Assembly (NCBI RefSeq): GCF_030824435.1
Contig: NZ_JAVBXS010000103.1
Span: forward strand, 1 to 32,450
DNA from: Rheinheimera sp.
GTDB lineage: Bacteria; Pseudomonadota; Gammaproteobacteria; Enterobacterales; Alteromonadaceae
DNA: 32,450 bases
Direction: 5' to 3'
Shown: piece by piece, positions 1 through 6,650 of the stretch
How the letters are laid out: each line of letters opens with the position of its first letter
How positions within the stretch are numbered: position 1 is the stretch's first letter
Made by a program: the position numbers and the translations under genes
The notes under the pieces: model-generated
Seen by the model: only the letters and a program-made list of their open reading frames with translations
What the model was told of the DNA's origin: nothing
The model's database searches: none

Positions 1-1
1 T

Positions 2-763
2 AACTCTGTTCAGTGGTCCATTCTTGAACTATTGCACAAAGCTGGAAGCAAGATCTTCTGTGTTGGTGATCCTGCCCAATCGATGTATGGTTTTCGTGGT
101 GCCAACGATAAGAAGCTGAGTAAGTTTACAAGGTTGCTTAAAGACGCTGTGGTCTTTCAGTTAGTCAAAAACTACCGTTCTACTCCTGAGTTAGTCACAC
201 TAGCTAATCATTTGAGAAGCAAGATAAACAGAAACTACAGCCAGTCGAAGGCTCAGTGTGCCAGTGGTCCCTTGCCACGTTACCGACAAGAGAGGGACTT
301 AAAATCAGCCGTAGCGTGGATTATCGAGGATATCAAAGCGACTCAATTGGCTAACCCTGCTGCCAGTTGTTTGATACTTTGTCGCTATAACGTCCATAAA
401 AAGAGTGTCAAAAAGGCGCTGGCAACTGCGAGCTCGCAGTTGGAAAATGTAGGCGTTGAGGCAATGACTTACCATGGCAGTAAAGGGCTGGAGGCTGAAA
501 ACTGTTATGTAATTGATCCTTTGTTTTCAAGTTTCAGACTAGGCTCTATAAAAGAAGAGCTATGCAATACCTATGTGGCATTCACCCGTGCGAAAAAATG
601 GCTGACAATAGTGGCATCAGAAAGAGGCTCTGCACTGTATGGTACTTGTGATAAGAAAAAATCTGGAGACAGTATATTCGCTAAGCTATGTGAAGATTTC
701 GAAGACGTTGATGGCGTCCTTGAGTTAGTTTTTGATATTAACTCTGAATCTATTGAGAATTGA
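2..763 (+). CDS. UvrD/Rep-family superfamily 1 helicase, C-terminal part (5' end outside window)
   Basis: The open frame runs in from the window edge without a start, so this is the C-terminal ~253 residues of a larger ATP-dependent DNA helicase. Visible motifs are the GDPAQSMYGFRGA block, where the Gln and Arg contact DNA and ATP in this family, NYRST (motif IV), YHGSKGLE (motif V) and YVAFTRAKKWL (motif VI with the arginine finger). The order and spacing match UvrD-like helicases of the short type found beside nuclease or SOS genes in islands. Walker A lies outside. The TTG at 32 falls inside the conserved domain and is not a plausible start. The gene converges on the small orphan at 794-1033, with a hairpin between them. 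The exact family member (UvrD, Rep or an island helicase) cannot be told from this fragment. Confidence 0.88.
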   Translation, partial: NSVQWSILELLHKAGSKIFCVGDPAQSMYGFRGANDKKLSKFTRLLKDAVVFQLVKNYRSTPELVTLANHLRSKINRNYSQSKAQCASGPLPRYRQERDLKSAVAWIIEDIKATQLANPAASCLILCRYNVHKKSVKKALATASSQLENVGVEAMTYHGSKGLEAENCYVIDPLFSSFRLGSIKEELCNTYVAFTRAKKWLTIVASERGSALYGTCDKKKSGDSIFAKLCEDFEDVDGVLELVFDINSESIEN

Positions 764-766
764 TAT

Positions 767-793
767 GTGCTTCCACCTATGCATGGAAAGCAC
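767..793. terminator. Hairpin between convergent genes, possible bidirectional terminator
   Basis: GTGCTTCCA pairs with TGGAAAGCAC (one bulged base) around a short loop, exactly between the helicase stop and the stop of the reverse-strand orphan. There is no clear T-run on either side, so termination is inferred from position and stem strength. Confidence 0.45.
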
Positions 794-1033
794 TCAATCT
801 GATTCATCGGTTAATTGATCTAAAAGCTGTCCGTAATAGCCCATGACAGACCCATACGAATAGAATGTCTTATTGAGGGTTATTAGTTTGGTGTTATCGA
901 TACTGACTATAGCCAGTTTTAGTTCTAATTTGTTTTTTGCGATGGTAGGCAGGGTTACAAGACTTCGTCCTGTTTCCTGCCATTGCTTAAGATAGCCTAT
1001 AAATACTTCTTCCTCGGTTTCGATAGTTGTCAT
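794..1033 (-). CDS. Hypothetical 79-residue protein
   Basis: This is a small acidic soluble protein of 79 residues with no family I recognise. It begins MTTIETEEEVFIGYLKQWQE, is rich in Leu, Ile and Thr, and has no signal or membrane segment. The reading frame fills the gap between the helicase stop and the hairpin at 1042-1105. AAGGA directly abuts the ATG, which is too close for a normal ribosome-binding site, so translation may be weak or nearly leaderless. The bases just before the start (GTTAAGGA) resemble an integron cassette joint, where genes often start within a few bases, but the last position does not fit GTTRRRY. It may be an orphan accessory gene. That it is a real gene is likely but not certain. 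Confidence 0.5.
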   Translation of the reverse strand: MTTIETEEEVFIGYLKQWQETGRSLVTLPTIAKNKLELKLAIVSIDNTKLITLNKTFYSYGSVMGYYGQLLDQLTDESD

Positions 1034-1041
1034 TCCTTAAC

Positions 1042-1105
1042 GGCCTATACAATTCGTTTACATAGAATTAAAGCACAACAGCGCATAAACGAAAGGAATC
1101 AGGCC
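1042..1105. other. Imperfect inverted repeat, attC-like but not matching consensus
   Basis: GGCCT (1042-1046) pairs with AGGCC (1101-1105), and inside it TTCGTTTA (1053-1060) pairs perfectly with TAAACGAA (1086-1093), leaving a 25-base terminal loop. The two-block stem with unpaired bases between the blocks recalls a folded attC. The outer R'' and R' heptamers are not complementary, so I do not call it attC. It lies upstream of the 79-residue orphan and may instead be regulatory. Confidence 0.35.
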
Positions 1106-1165
1106 TTGTAAATGTCGTCCCTATCGCTAGAGTTGTAAGCAGATTAACCATCATGGTATTGGCAT

Positions 1166-1846
1166 ATGTGTGGACGGTTAAATGTTATCGACTGCCCTGA
1201 AGTAATCGATCTCTGTGGGCAGCTGGGGATTACCTTTGAAGGCAAAGCACTAAGAACAGGCCGTTTTGTCAGAGCAGCCAGCACTATCTCTATTGTCTTG
1301 GAAAAGCAGCATGGGCGGGTATTACAGGATGCGGTCTGGTGGTTGCTGTTAGATCAAACTGCTACAGGGTTTAAACCTTCTTCCTATACCAGCTTCAATA
1401 CGCGATATGACAAGCTTGATGTTCCCCGTTCTGCTGGTTATCAGAGTTTTCGGCACCAGCGCTGTATTATTCCGGCAAAGGGCTTTGGTGAAACTGAGCA
1501 GGTTAATGGCAAGCCTATATACCATGACTTTACTGCTGAAGCTGGTATGGCATTGGGTGGCTTATATCGGGAGTGGGTGCATCAGACTACAGGTGAGGTG
1601 GTATACAGCTCTTCAGTCATCACATTGCCACCCCACCCAAAGTTAATGGCCTACCATACAAAAGCATCCCCCTTAATATTGCCAGAAGACTATTACGATG
1701 CCTGGCTGTCACCAAGCACAGATATAGCTGAATTTAGACCTCTGCTAAAACCTCATTTGTGTGTTGGCCTGACGGGATATGAAGTAAAAAAACCAAGCCA
1801 GCCTGATCCTATAGGCAATGAATTTTATCTACAACCGGATGAATGA
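1166..1846 (+). CDS. SOS response-associated peptidase (SRAP/YedK/HMCES family), divergent
   Basis: SRAP proteins form a thiazolidine DNA-protein crosslink with abasic sites in single-stranded DNA through an N-terminal cysteine, shielding the lesion. At 226 residues it has the usual length. The protein begins Met-Cys-Gly-Arg, so C2 becomes the reactive N-terminal residue after Met removal. N78 (in FNTRYDKL), E109 (in IPAKGFGETE) and H164 (in AYHTKASPLIL) correspond to the conserved Asn, Glu and His of YedK. Two normally rigid motifs are altered: the usual G-W-Y-E-W reads GFGETE, and the usual H-x-R-M-P reads HTKAS. The ATG at 1166 is fixed by the need for Cys at position 2. No SOS box is visible upstream. 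It precedes umuDC, a pairing that fits lesion handling, but expression with umuDC is not shown. Confidence 0.87.
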   Translation: MCGRLNVIDCPEVIDLCGQLGITFEGKALRTGRFVRAASTISIVLEKQHGRVLQDAVWWLLLDQTATGFKPSSYTSFNTRYDKLDVPRSAGYQSFRHQRCIIPAKGFGETEQVNGKPIYHDFTAEAGMALGGLYREWVHQTTGEVVYSSSVITLPPHPKLMAYHTKASPLILPEDYYDAWLSPSTDIAEFRPLLKPHLCVGLTGYEVKKPSQPDPIGNEFYLQPDE

Positions 1847-1920
1847 TCGTTGAATTCGAGTTGTTGCTTAGTTTAGAAATATCTGAATAATATCAATGAG
1901 TGCGGGTCGTCAGCGTTAGC

Positions 1921-1948
1921 CTTTGTCTTCTGGCAGGAAGAGGCAAAG
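1921..1948. other. Hairpin downstream of the SRAP gene
   Basis: CTTTGTCTTC pairs with GAAGAGGCAAAG, with small internal mismatches, in the 206-base gap between SRAP and umuD. No T-run follows, so it may be a weak terminator or a remnant. Nothing else stands out in the gap except the SOS box. Confidence 0.3.
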
Positions 1949-2024
1949 TGAATGTTGGCGGCCTTCGCTTTCTCTAAAGCACAACAACCTCCATTGACAT
2001 TCCGTAAAAATCAGCGATCATTGA

Positions 2025-2040
2025 CTGTATTTATATACAG
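2025..2040 (+). promoter_or_regulatory. LexA (SOS) box upstream of umuD
   Basis: CTGTATTTATATACAG has the CTGT-N8-ACAG form with an AT-rich core, close to the ideal gammaproteobacterial LexA site. It ends 12 bases before the GTG start of umuD, so LexA bound here should block initiation of the umuDC message. Confidence 0.92.
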
Positions 2041-2052
2041 CATTTTGGTGCT

Positions 2053-2496
2053 GTGACAATTCAGTTTATCGGGTTCGCAGAACCTACCACCCACTACAGC
2101 ATTCCCTTATACCAGAGCAAAATCCCTGCTGGCTTCCCTTCGCCTGCACAGGACTATGTGGAACAAACACTGGACTTAAACGAGCTTTGCATTAAGCGAC
2201 CTGCCGCTACGTACTTTGTGCGGGTAGAAGGGGATTCGATGATTGAGGCGGGTATTCATCCTGACGATATTCTGGTGGTAGACCGTTCGGTCACACCGCA
2301 GCATGGCGATATTGTGATTGCTCAGGTCAATGGTGAGTTTACTGTGAAAGAGCTGGCTTTGACTCCTACAGTGCAGCTGATCCCGCGCAATAAAGCCTAC
2401 CCACCTATCACCTTTACTGATGATGCTGAGTTGGCGCTATTCGGTGTAGTTACCAACATCGTCAGGCAGATGACCCGTTCAAAACGAGCCCAGTAG
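2053..2496 (+). CDS. umuD: UmuD-like S24 autoprotease, DNA polymerase V subunit
   Basis: Cleaved UmuD' pairs with UmuC to form translesion polymerase V. The 147-residue protein carries the Ala26-Gly27 cleavage site (in [10 protein letters not shown]), the catalytic Ser62 in [10 protein letters not shown] and Lys99 in GEFTVKEL, the Ser-Lys dyad of LexA/UmuD proteins. No DNA-binding domain is present, as expected for UmuD and unlike LexA. The start is a GTG 12 bases after the SOS box. There is no strong ribosome-binding site, so the leader is very short or the start slightly uncertain. The stop is one base before umuC, so the two are one operon. Regulation by LexA is supported by the box at 2025-2040. 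Island-borne umuDC homologues (rumAB, impAB, mucAB) are common on plasmids and ICEs. Confidence 0.95.
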   Translation: MTIQFIGFAEPTTHYSIPLYQSKIPAGFPSPAQDYVEQTLDLNELCIKRPAATYFVRVEGDSMIEAGIHPDDILVVDRSVTPQHGDIVIAQVNGEFTVKELALTPTVQLIPRNKAYPPITFTDDAELALFGVVTNIVRQMTRSKRAQ

Positions 2497-2497
2497 T

Positions 2498-3775
2498 ATG
2501 AGTCGTGTCTTTGCCTTGGTGGACTGCAACAACTTCTATGCATCATGCGAAAAGCTGTTCCGCCCTGATTTGGCTAATCGTGCTGTGGTGGTGCTGTCGA
2601 ACAACGATGGTTGTGTAGTGGCTCGCTCAAAAGAAGCCAAGGCTATGGGCATCAAAATGGGTGTACCAGTATTTCAAATCAGGGAGCTGCTAGAGAAAAA
2701 CAATGTGGTGGCTTTTTCGTCCAACTATGCACTTTATGCCGATATGTCCGCTCGGGTGATGCGCACTTTAGAAGAAATGGCTCCGGCTGTTGAGGTGTAT
2801 AGCATTGATGAGGCTTTTCTGGATTTATCAGGGGTGGCCAGTGCAGTCAACCTAACAGAATATGGCCATCAAATTCGCCAGCGTGTTCAGCGGTGGATAG
2901 GGATTAGTGTTTGTGTGGGCATAGCTCCAACAAAGACTTTAGCAAAGCTAGCTAACCATGGAGCTAAGTCGTGGCCTAAAACGGGTGGTGTGGTAGATTT
3001 AACCAGTAAGGAGCGGCAACGCAAGCTAATGGCCTTATTGCCTGTCAATGAGGTGTGGGGTATTGGTGGGCGACTGAGCAAGCGGCTAGAGGATATGGGC
3101 ATTTATACGGTGCTGGATTTAGCCGATGCACCCACAAAGATGATACGCCAGCAATTTTCAGTCGTGGTCGAGCGTACTGTGATGGAGCTAAACGGTGAAT
3201 CTTGTATTGAGCTTGAAGACATACCACCCACGAAGAAAGAGATTGTCAGTTCAAGAGCCTTTGGCGAACGAGTAACAGAACTGGCTACAATGCACGAAGC
3301 AATATCAGAGTACGTGCATAGGGCCTGTAAAAAGCTAAGACAAGAGCGATGCCAGGCGAAACGTATCAGTGTCTTTTTAAGAACCAGCCCCTTTAGCGAT
3401 CACCAGATAGATCCATACTACTCAAACAGCCGAAGTGCAGAACTAAACTACCCATCCGACGATACCCGCGATTTTTTGCATGTAGCCAGTAAGCTACTGG
3501 ATGGTATTTGGAAGGACGGTTTTCGGTATGCCAAGGCTGGAGTCATGCTTTCAGACTTCTATGCCCATGGCGTATGCCAGCAAGACTTATTCGCTACCAG
3601 CGACACTGTGCGGGGTAACTCCGTATTAATGGGGCTGATGGACCAAATCAATGAGCAAATGCCAAACTCTCTGTACTTCGCAAGCAAAGGCTCCAAGCAG
3701 TCCTGGGGAATGAAACGTGAGCTACTATCGCCTGCATTTACTACCCGTTGGAGTGCTTTACCAAAGGTAAGATAA
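2498..3775 (+). CDS. umuC: UmuC-like Y-family DNA polymerase V catalytic subunit
   Basis: This is the translesion polymerase subunit, 425 residues, the normal UmuC length. N-terminal ALVDCNNFYASCEKLF holds the first catalytic Asp and the steric-gate region, and YSIDEAFLDLSG holds the paired Asp-Glu of the Y-family active site. VGIAPTKTLAKLANHGAK and VWGIGGRLSKRL (helix-hairpin-helix) follow, then the little-finger domain. The C-terminal DUF4113-type tail, which includes SWGMKRELLSPAFTTRW, is present, so the gene is complete. The ATG follows the umuD stop by one base, showing tight coupling and shared LexA control. Damage induction should give error-prone bypass, and the neighbouring SRAP and helicase genes fit the same theme. 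No frameshift or missing catalytic residue is seen. Confidence 0.96.
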   Translation: MSRVFALVDCNNFYASCEKLFRPDLANRAVVVLSNNDGCVVARSKEAKAMGIKMGVPVFQIRELLEKNNVVAFSSNYALYADMSARVMRTLEEMAPAVEVYSIDEAFLDLSGVASAVNLTEYGHQIRQRVQRWIGISVCVGIAPTKTLAKLANHGAKSWPKTGGVVDLTSKERQRKLMALLPVNEVWGIGGRLSKRLEDMGIYTVLDLADAPTKMIRQQFSVVVERTVMELNGESCIELEDIPPTKKEIVSSRAFGERVTELATMHEAISEYVHRACKKLRQERCQAKRISVFLRTSPFSDHQIDPYYSNSRSAELNYPSDDTRDFLHVASKLLDGIWKDGFRYAKAGVMLSDFYAHGVCQQDLFATSDTVRGNSVLMGLMDQINEQMPNSLYFASKGSKQSWGMKRELLSPAFTTRWSALPKVR

Positions 3776-4068
3776 GTCTATGCTTGGGCAGAATTTGTGA
3801 CAAAAGCGGACACTTATATCTTCTAACGTGTTTATATCCAGTTCACATCTAGATGCCGCTGATAACTGTTAGACGAGTTAACCCTTATTTGTCGATTACA
3901 GAATTACCAGCTGTACCTATAAGTTATTGTAACTTTTAAAGAAGCGATGTAATGTTCAGAACATTACATTTACAAAGACAGGTTACCCCGTGTTTAAATA
4001 CGGGTGAACCGCCGAATGAGGGTTAAGCTTTGAACGCAGTGAAACCTTTTAACGCATAGGAGCACATC
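3776..4068. other. Non-coding gap between umuC and the cassette gene
   Basis: No credible gene lies here. It holds TCTAAC (3822-3827) and GTTAGA (3868-3873) as a 52-base inverted pair, and the larger folded region at 3876-4028. There is no clear terminator after umuC. The last 40 bases are the leader of the 116-residue gene, with ribosome-binding site AGGAG. Confidence 0.5.
3876..4028. repeat. Folded region bounded by TTAACCCT/AGGGTTAA, possible second attC
   Basis: TTAACCCT (3878-3885) pairs with AGGGTTAA (4019-4026). The right end reads GTTAAGC (4022-4028), the same R' heptamer that closes the attC at 4445-4526. Inside lie a perfect palindrome with 11-base arms, ATGTAATGTTC and GAACATTACAT, around one A (3949-3971), and a near-palindrome CCCGTGTTTAAATACGGG. 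At 153 bases it is long for attC, and the R'' side (AGTTAAC) has one base off RYYYAAC. The right joint is better supported than the whole element. Confidence 0.4.
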
Positions 4069-4419
4069 ATGTTTAAACCGACGACAATTGATGACGTACG
4101 CCAAGCATTAAAGGAAGTAGAGGGGATTGAGCGCCCTGATGCTGATAACGAAGGAGACCCGTTAAACTCACCTTCAGTCTACAAATACTTGTCTGATGAA
4201 AACCAAGAAAAGGTAGATCGTGCAGAGGAAGTTCTTAGGGAGTATGTCAGGAACCCAGCAGGTGAACCCAATAACAGAGCGATTACAGAGTTAAACAAAA
4301 ACGGATTTACCGCGCGCTTTAACCAAGATCAAGGTGATCCATATCGGTATGTCGGTAGCGTGAGCATCGGAGACTGGAAGATAGATGTTAGCGATCCGTC
4401 ATCTGAAGAAGATGATTAG
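4069..4419 (+). CDS. Hypothetical acidic 116-residue protein encoded by the cassette
   Basis: I do not recognise the family. The protein is soluble and strongly acidic, ends SSEEDD, and has no signal or membrane segment. The N-terminal half is predicted helical (MFKPTTIDDVRQALKEVEG, then DENQEKVDRAEEVLREYV). The C-terminal half looks like beta strands, with YRYVGSVSIGDWKIDVSD. AGGAG seven bases before ATG 4069 makes the start firm. It begins 41 bases after the left cassette joint and stops 25 bases before the attC, which is typical of cassette genes, most of which encode unknown small proteins. No promoter of its own is evident. It could be expressed from an upstream message or be silent. Confidence 0.8.
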   Translation: MFKPTTIDDVRQALKEVEGIERPDADNEGDPLNSPSVYKYLSDENQEKVDRAEEVLREYVRNPAGEPNNRAITELNKNGFTARFNQDQGDPYRYVGSVSIGDWKIDVSDPSSEEDD

Positions 4420-4444
4420 TCAGAATAGGGCGTCAGGAAATTCT

Positions 4445-4526
4445 GCTTAACGAACGGCTGCTGTCGGACTGCTAAAGTCTCTTGCTCCACCTCCGCTTTT
4501 ACCAACCGCAGAGCCGTTTGTTAAGC
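4445..4526 (+). repeat. attC: attC recombination site (82 bases)
   Basis: GCTTAAC (4445-4451) fits R'' RYYYAAC and GTTAAGC (4520-4526) fits R' GTTRRRY. The arms extend to GCTTAACGAACGGC and GCCGTTTGTTAAGC, 14 bases each, complementary but for one G/T position. Inner segments (GGCTGCTGTCGG and CCGCAGAGCC) pair with extra unpaired bases, as in folded attC sites. The size lies in the usual 57-141 base range. Confidence 0.75.
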
Positions 4527-4548
4527 ATAAATTTAGCCACAAGAATTT

Positions 4549-4638
4549 ATGGAAGATTGCCTATTTAAGTACCTACCGCCTGAGCGAGCTGATGCTATTC
4601 TTAAATGCATTCGAGAGTACTTAATTCGTCAGCAATGA
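4549..4638 (+). pseudogene. Truncated start of a DUF2971-like gene (29 codons)
   Basis: A 29-codon frame starts 23 bases after the attC cutting site, where a second cassette gene would begin. The peptide LFKYLPPERADAILKC resembles, from memory, the opening of DUF2971 proteins (a Tyr-Lys-Tyr-x-x-x-x-Arg block followed by an Ile-Arg-Phe segment). After YLIRQQ the frame ends in TGA, and the downstream bases carry only repeats, so the rest of the gene is gone. Alternatives are a genuine micropeptide or chance. The resemblance is short and needs a search. Confidence 0.4.
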
Positions 4639-4640
4639 CT

Positions 4641-4769
4641 AAATGCACTTTAATGCAGATTGCAGTGGATAAAACGCACGTTAATGACAGTTGTAGCCAG
4701 AACGCATGTTAATCAGCGATTTTGTGCTGAAATGGGCCACAAAACGCACGTTAATAACTATTAAAGTGC
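4641..4769 (+). repeat. Iteron-like array of AACGCACGTTAAT motifs
   Basis: Four related direct copies lie at 4641 (ATGCACTTTAATGCAG), 4671 (AAAACGCACGTTAATGAC), about 4700 (GAACGCATGTTAATCAG) and 4741 (AAAACGCACGTTAATAAC). The steps are 30, 30 and about 40 bases, i.e. whole helical turns. An inverted partial copy, ATTAAAGTGC, closes the set at 4759-4768. A perfect palindrome ATCTGCA-A-TGCAGAT follows at 4800-4814. The layout is that of a cooperative protein-binding array (operator or plasmid-type iterons). No protein for it is identified. Confidence 0.6.
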
Positions 4770-5151
4770 TTTTTTCACAATTACTTTGCTCACTCTAAAA
4801 TCTGCAATGCAGATGACTCGAAATTTTTTAGCTGTTCATAGTATGCAAAGCTGTTAGCAATCGGCTAGCCTACTTTGGGCTTCTACAGATGAATCCAATA
4901 TACAAAGCCTGTCAAAATAGCTCATGTTTAAACTTTTACTGGCCTTTAGCAGCCTAAACCGCTAGAATGCCGCCCGAATTTTAAACAATAGCAAAAAACA
5001 AGCCAAGAGGATTAGCCGGTGTAATTAGCGAACAACACAAAACAGATTTGCAAAATAAAGTTAGGTTTGAACCATGCGTGCAAACTTTTAATGCAATACC
5101 TGTGGTGTTTTGCTGGTTCATATCGGATTTCTAAAACTTAATGGATGTTTT
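4770..5151. other. Non-coding region upstream of the SulP gene
   Basis: No gene is seen. Besides the palindrome at 4800-4814, the stretch is AT-rich and includes a promoter-like piece near 4960-4990 (CGCTAGAATGCCGCCC) of a type often found before gammaproteobacterial genes. GGAT about 8 bases before ATG 5152 serves as ribosome-binding site for the transporter. Confidence 0.4.
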
Positions 5152-6636
5152 ATGCTTAAAACTATTAAGCAGCACTGGCTCTCCAATATAAAAGGAGATG
5201 TCTTAGCTGCCATCGTTGTCGCTTTAGCCCTTATCCCTGAGGCTATCGCTTTCTCTATCATTGCAGGCGTTGACCCTAAAGTGGGTTTATATGCCTCCTT
5301 CGCCATCTGTGTTCTTATCTCTTTTACTGGTGCTCGCCCCGGCATGATTTCAGCTGCGACTGGCGCTATGGCGCTGTTGATGGTTGTTCTGGTTAAAGAG
5401 CATGGCTTGCAATATCTGCTTGCCGCCACACTGCTTACGGGTGTCATTCAAATTGTATTTGGTTTCCTGAAGTTAGGTAATCTCATGCGGTTTGTATCCA
5501 GATCTGTAGTCACAGGTTTTGTGAATGCGTTGGCCATCCTGATTTTCCTTGCTCAGTTACCGGAGCTATCCGGTGAATACGGTTCCGTCACTGTTTATGG
5601 GTTAACCGCTTTAGGTTTAGGTATTATCTATTTATTCCCTTATGTGACAAAAGCTGTGCCATCGCCGTTGGTCTGTATTGTGGTTGTGACTCTGGTCGCG
5701 CTTTATTTCGGCTTAGATGTCCGTACCGTGTCGGATATGGGGGAATTGCCGGATAGCCTGCCGATTTTCTTATGGCCTGAAGTACCACTAAACTTTGAAA
5801 CCCTGATGATTATCTTTCCTACGTCTATGGCATTGGCCGTTGTAGGTATTCTTGAGTCGCTGATGACCGCAACGATTGTTGACGATCTGACAGACACCAA
5901 AAGTAACAAAAACAAAGAATGTGTGGGCCAGGGGATCGCCAATATTGGTTCAGGTTTAATTGGTGGTATGGCTGGCTGTGCCATGATTGGTCAGTCAATT
6001 ATCAACGTCAAATCAGGTGGCCGCACTCGTCTATCTGCATTGCTCGCTGGCTTCCTCTTGTTAGTGATGGTGGTCTTTCTGGATGCGTGGGTTGGCATGA
6101 TCCCGATGGCGGCTTTGGTTGCCGTAATGATCATGGTATCTATCGGCACGTTCAGTTGGAGTTCGGTGAAGGATTTGAAAAAGAATCCAGTCAGTTCAAG
6201 CATCGTCATGGCTGCAACAGTGATCGTTGTTGTCGCCACTCACAACCTCGCTTGGGGTGTGTTGGTTGGCGTGATTTTAAGTGCAATATTCTTTGCTAAC
6301 AAAGTCGGACAAATCCTTTATGTGGGTTCAGAACTGAGCAGCAATGAAAAACACAGAACCTACAAAGTTGTGGGTCAGGTATTTTTCAGTTCAGCTGAGC
6401 AATTTGTTGACTCCTTTGATTTCAAGGAAGCTATTGAATCTGTGCAAATTGATTTGAGTCGCGCTCATTTCTGGGACATTACCGCTATCAGTTCATTAGA
6501 CAAAGTAGTGATTAAATTCCGTCGTGAAGGTACAGATGTTGAGTTGCTTGGCCTCAATGAAGCTAGCGCCACTCTGGTAGACAAATTTGCAGTACACAAT
6601 CAGCCTGATGCTATAGAACGGCTGATGGGACACTAA
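5152..6636 (+). CDS. SulP family inorganic anion transporter with STAS domain
   Basis: This is an inner-membrane anion transporter of the SLC26/SulP family. Substrates in the family are sulfate, bicarbonate, chloride or C4-dicarboxylates, and the actual one cannot be told. From ATG 5152, preceded by GGAT, it has 494 residues. The start at TTG 5110 would add 14 residues without a ribosome-binding site. The N-terminal signature [20 protein letters not shown], with [13 protein letters not shown], marks the first helices. Hydrophobic helices follow to about residue 395. A C-terminal STAS domain covers about 403-480, with [11 protein letters not shown] as the conserved strand-helix turn. The universal stress gene follows after 14 bases, so they form an operon. 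SulP/Usp pairs recur in islands and are thought to help with pH, bicarbonate or salt stress. That role is inference. Confidence 0.9.
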   Translation: MLKTIKQHWLSNIKGDVLAAIVVALALIPEAIAFSIIAGVDPKVGLYASFAICVLISFTGARPGMISAATGAMALLMVVLVKEHGLQYLLAATLLTGVIQIVFGFLKLGNLMRFVSRSVVTGFVNALAILIFLAQLPELSGEYGSVTVYGLTALGLGIIYLFPYVTKAVPSPLVCIVVVTLVALYFGLDVRTVSDMGELPDSLPIFLWPEVPLNFETLMIIFPTSMALAVVGILESLMTATIVDDLTDTKSNKNKECVGQGIANIGSGLIGGMAGCAMIGQSIINVKSGGRTRLSALLAGFLLLVMVVFLDAWVGMIPMAALVAVMIMVSIGTFSWSSVKDLKKNPVSSSIVMAATVIVVVATHNLAWGVLVGVILSAIFFANKVGQILYVGSELSSNEKHRTYKVVGQVFFSSAEQFVDSFDFKEAIESVQIDLSRAHFWDITAISSLDKVVIKFRREGTDVELLGLNEASATLVDKFAVHNQPDAIERLMGH

Positions 6637-6650
6637 CGGGAGTACAAAAA

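Larger units (their letters stand above)
4022..4526 (+). mobile_element. Integron-type gene cassette (one gene plus attC)
   Basis: The segment is bounded by two identical GTTAAGC heptamers (4022-4028 and 4520-4526), each matching the integron cutting consensus GTTRRRY. It holds one complete promoterless-looking gene with its own ribosome-binding site and a 3' attC, the standard cassette layout. Excision between G and TTAAGC at each end would release a circle of about 498 bases. No integron integrase or attI is in the window, so this may be a stranded cassette or part of a cassette array remnant. Confidence 0.65.

Noticed and set aside
1034-1165. SOS box before the SRAP gene
   Set aside because: No CTGT-N8-ACAG sequence occurs in this gap.
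3822-3873. Short 52-base TCTAAC/GTTAGA pair as a third attC
   Set aside because: The right heptamer GTTAGAC fits, but the left does not match RYYYAAC and the inner stem is weak.
4641-4769. Repeat array as a CRISPR
   Set aside because: Repeats are short (about 14 bases), diverged, unevenly spaced and lack unique 30-base spacers, and no cas genes are present.
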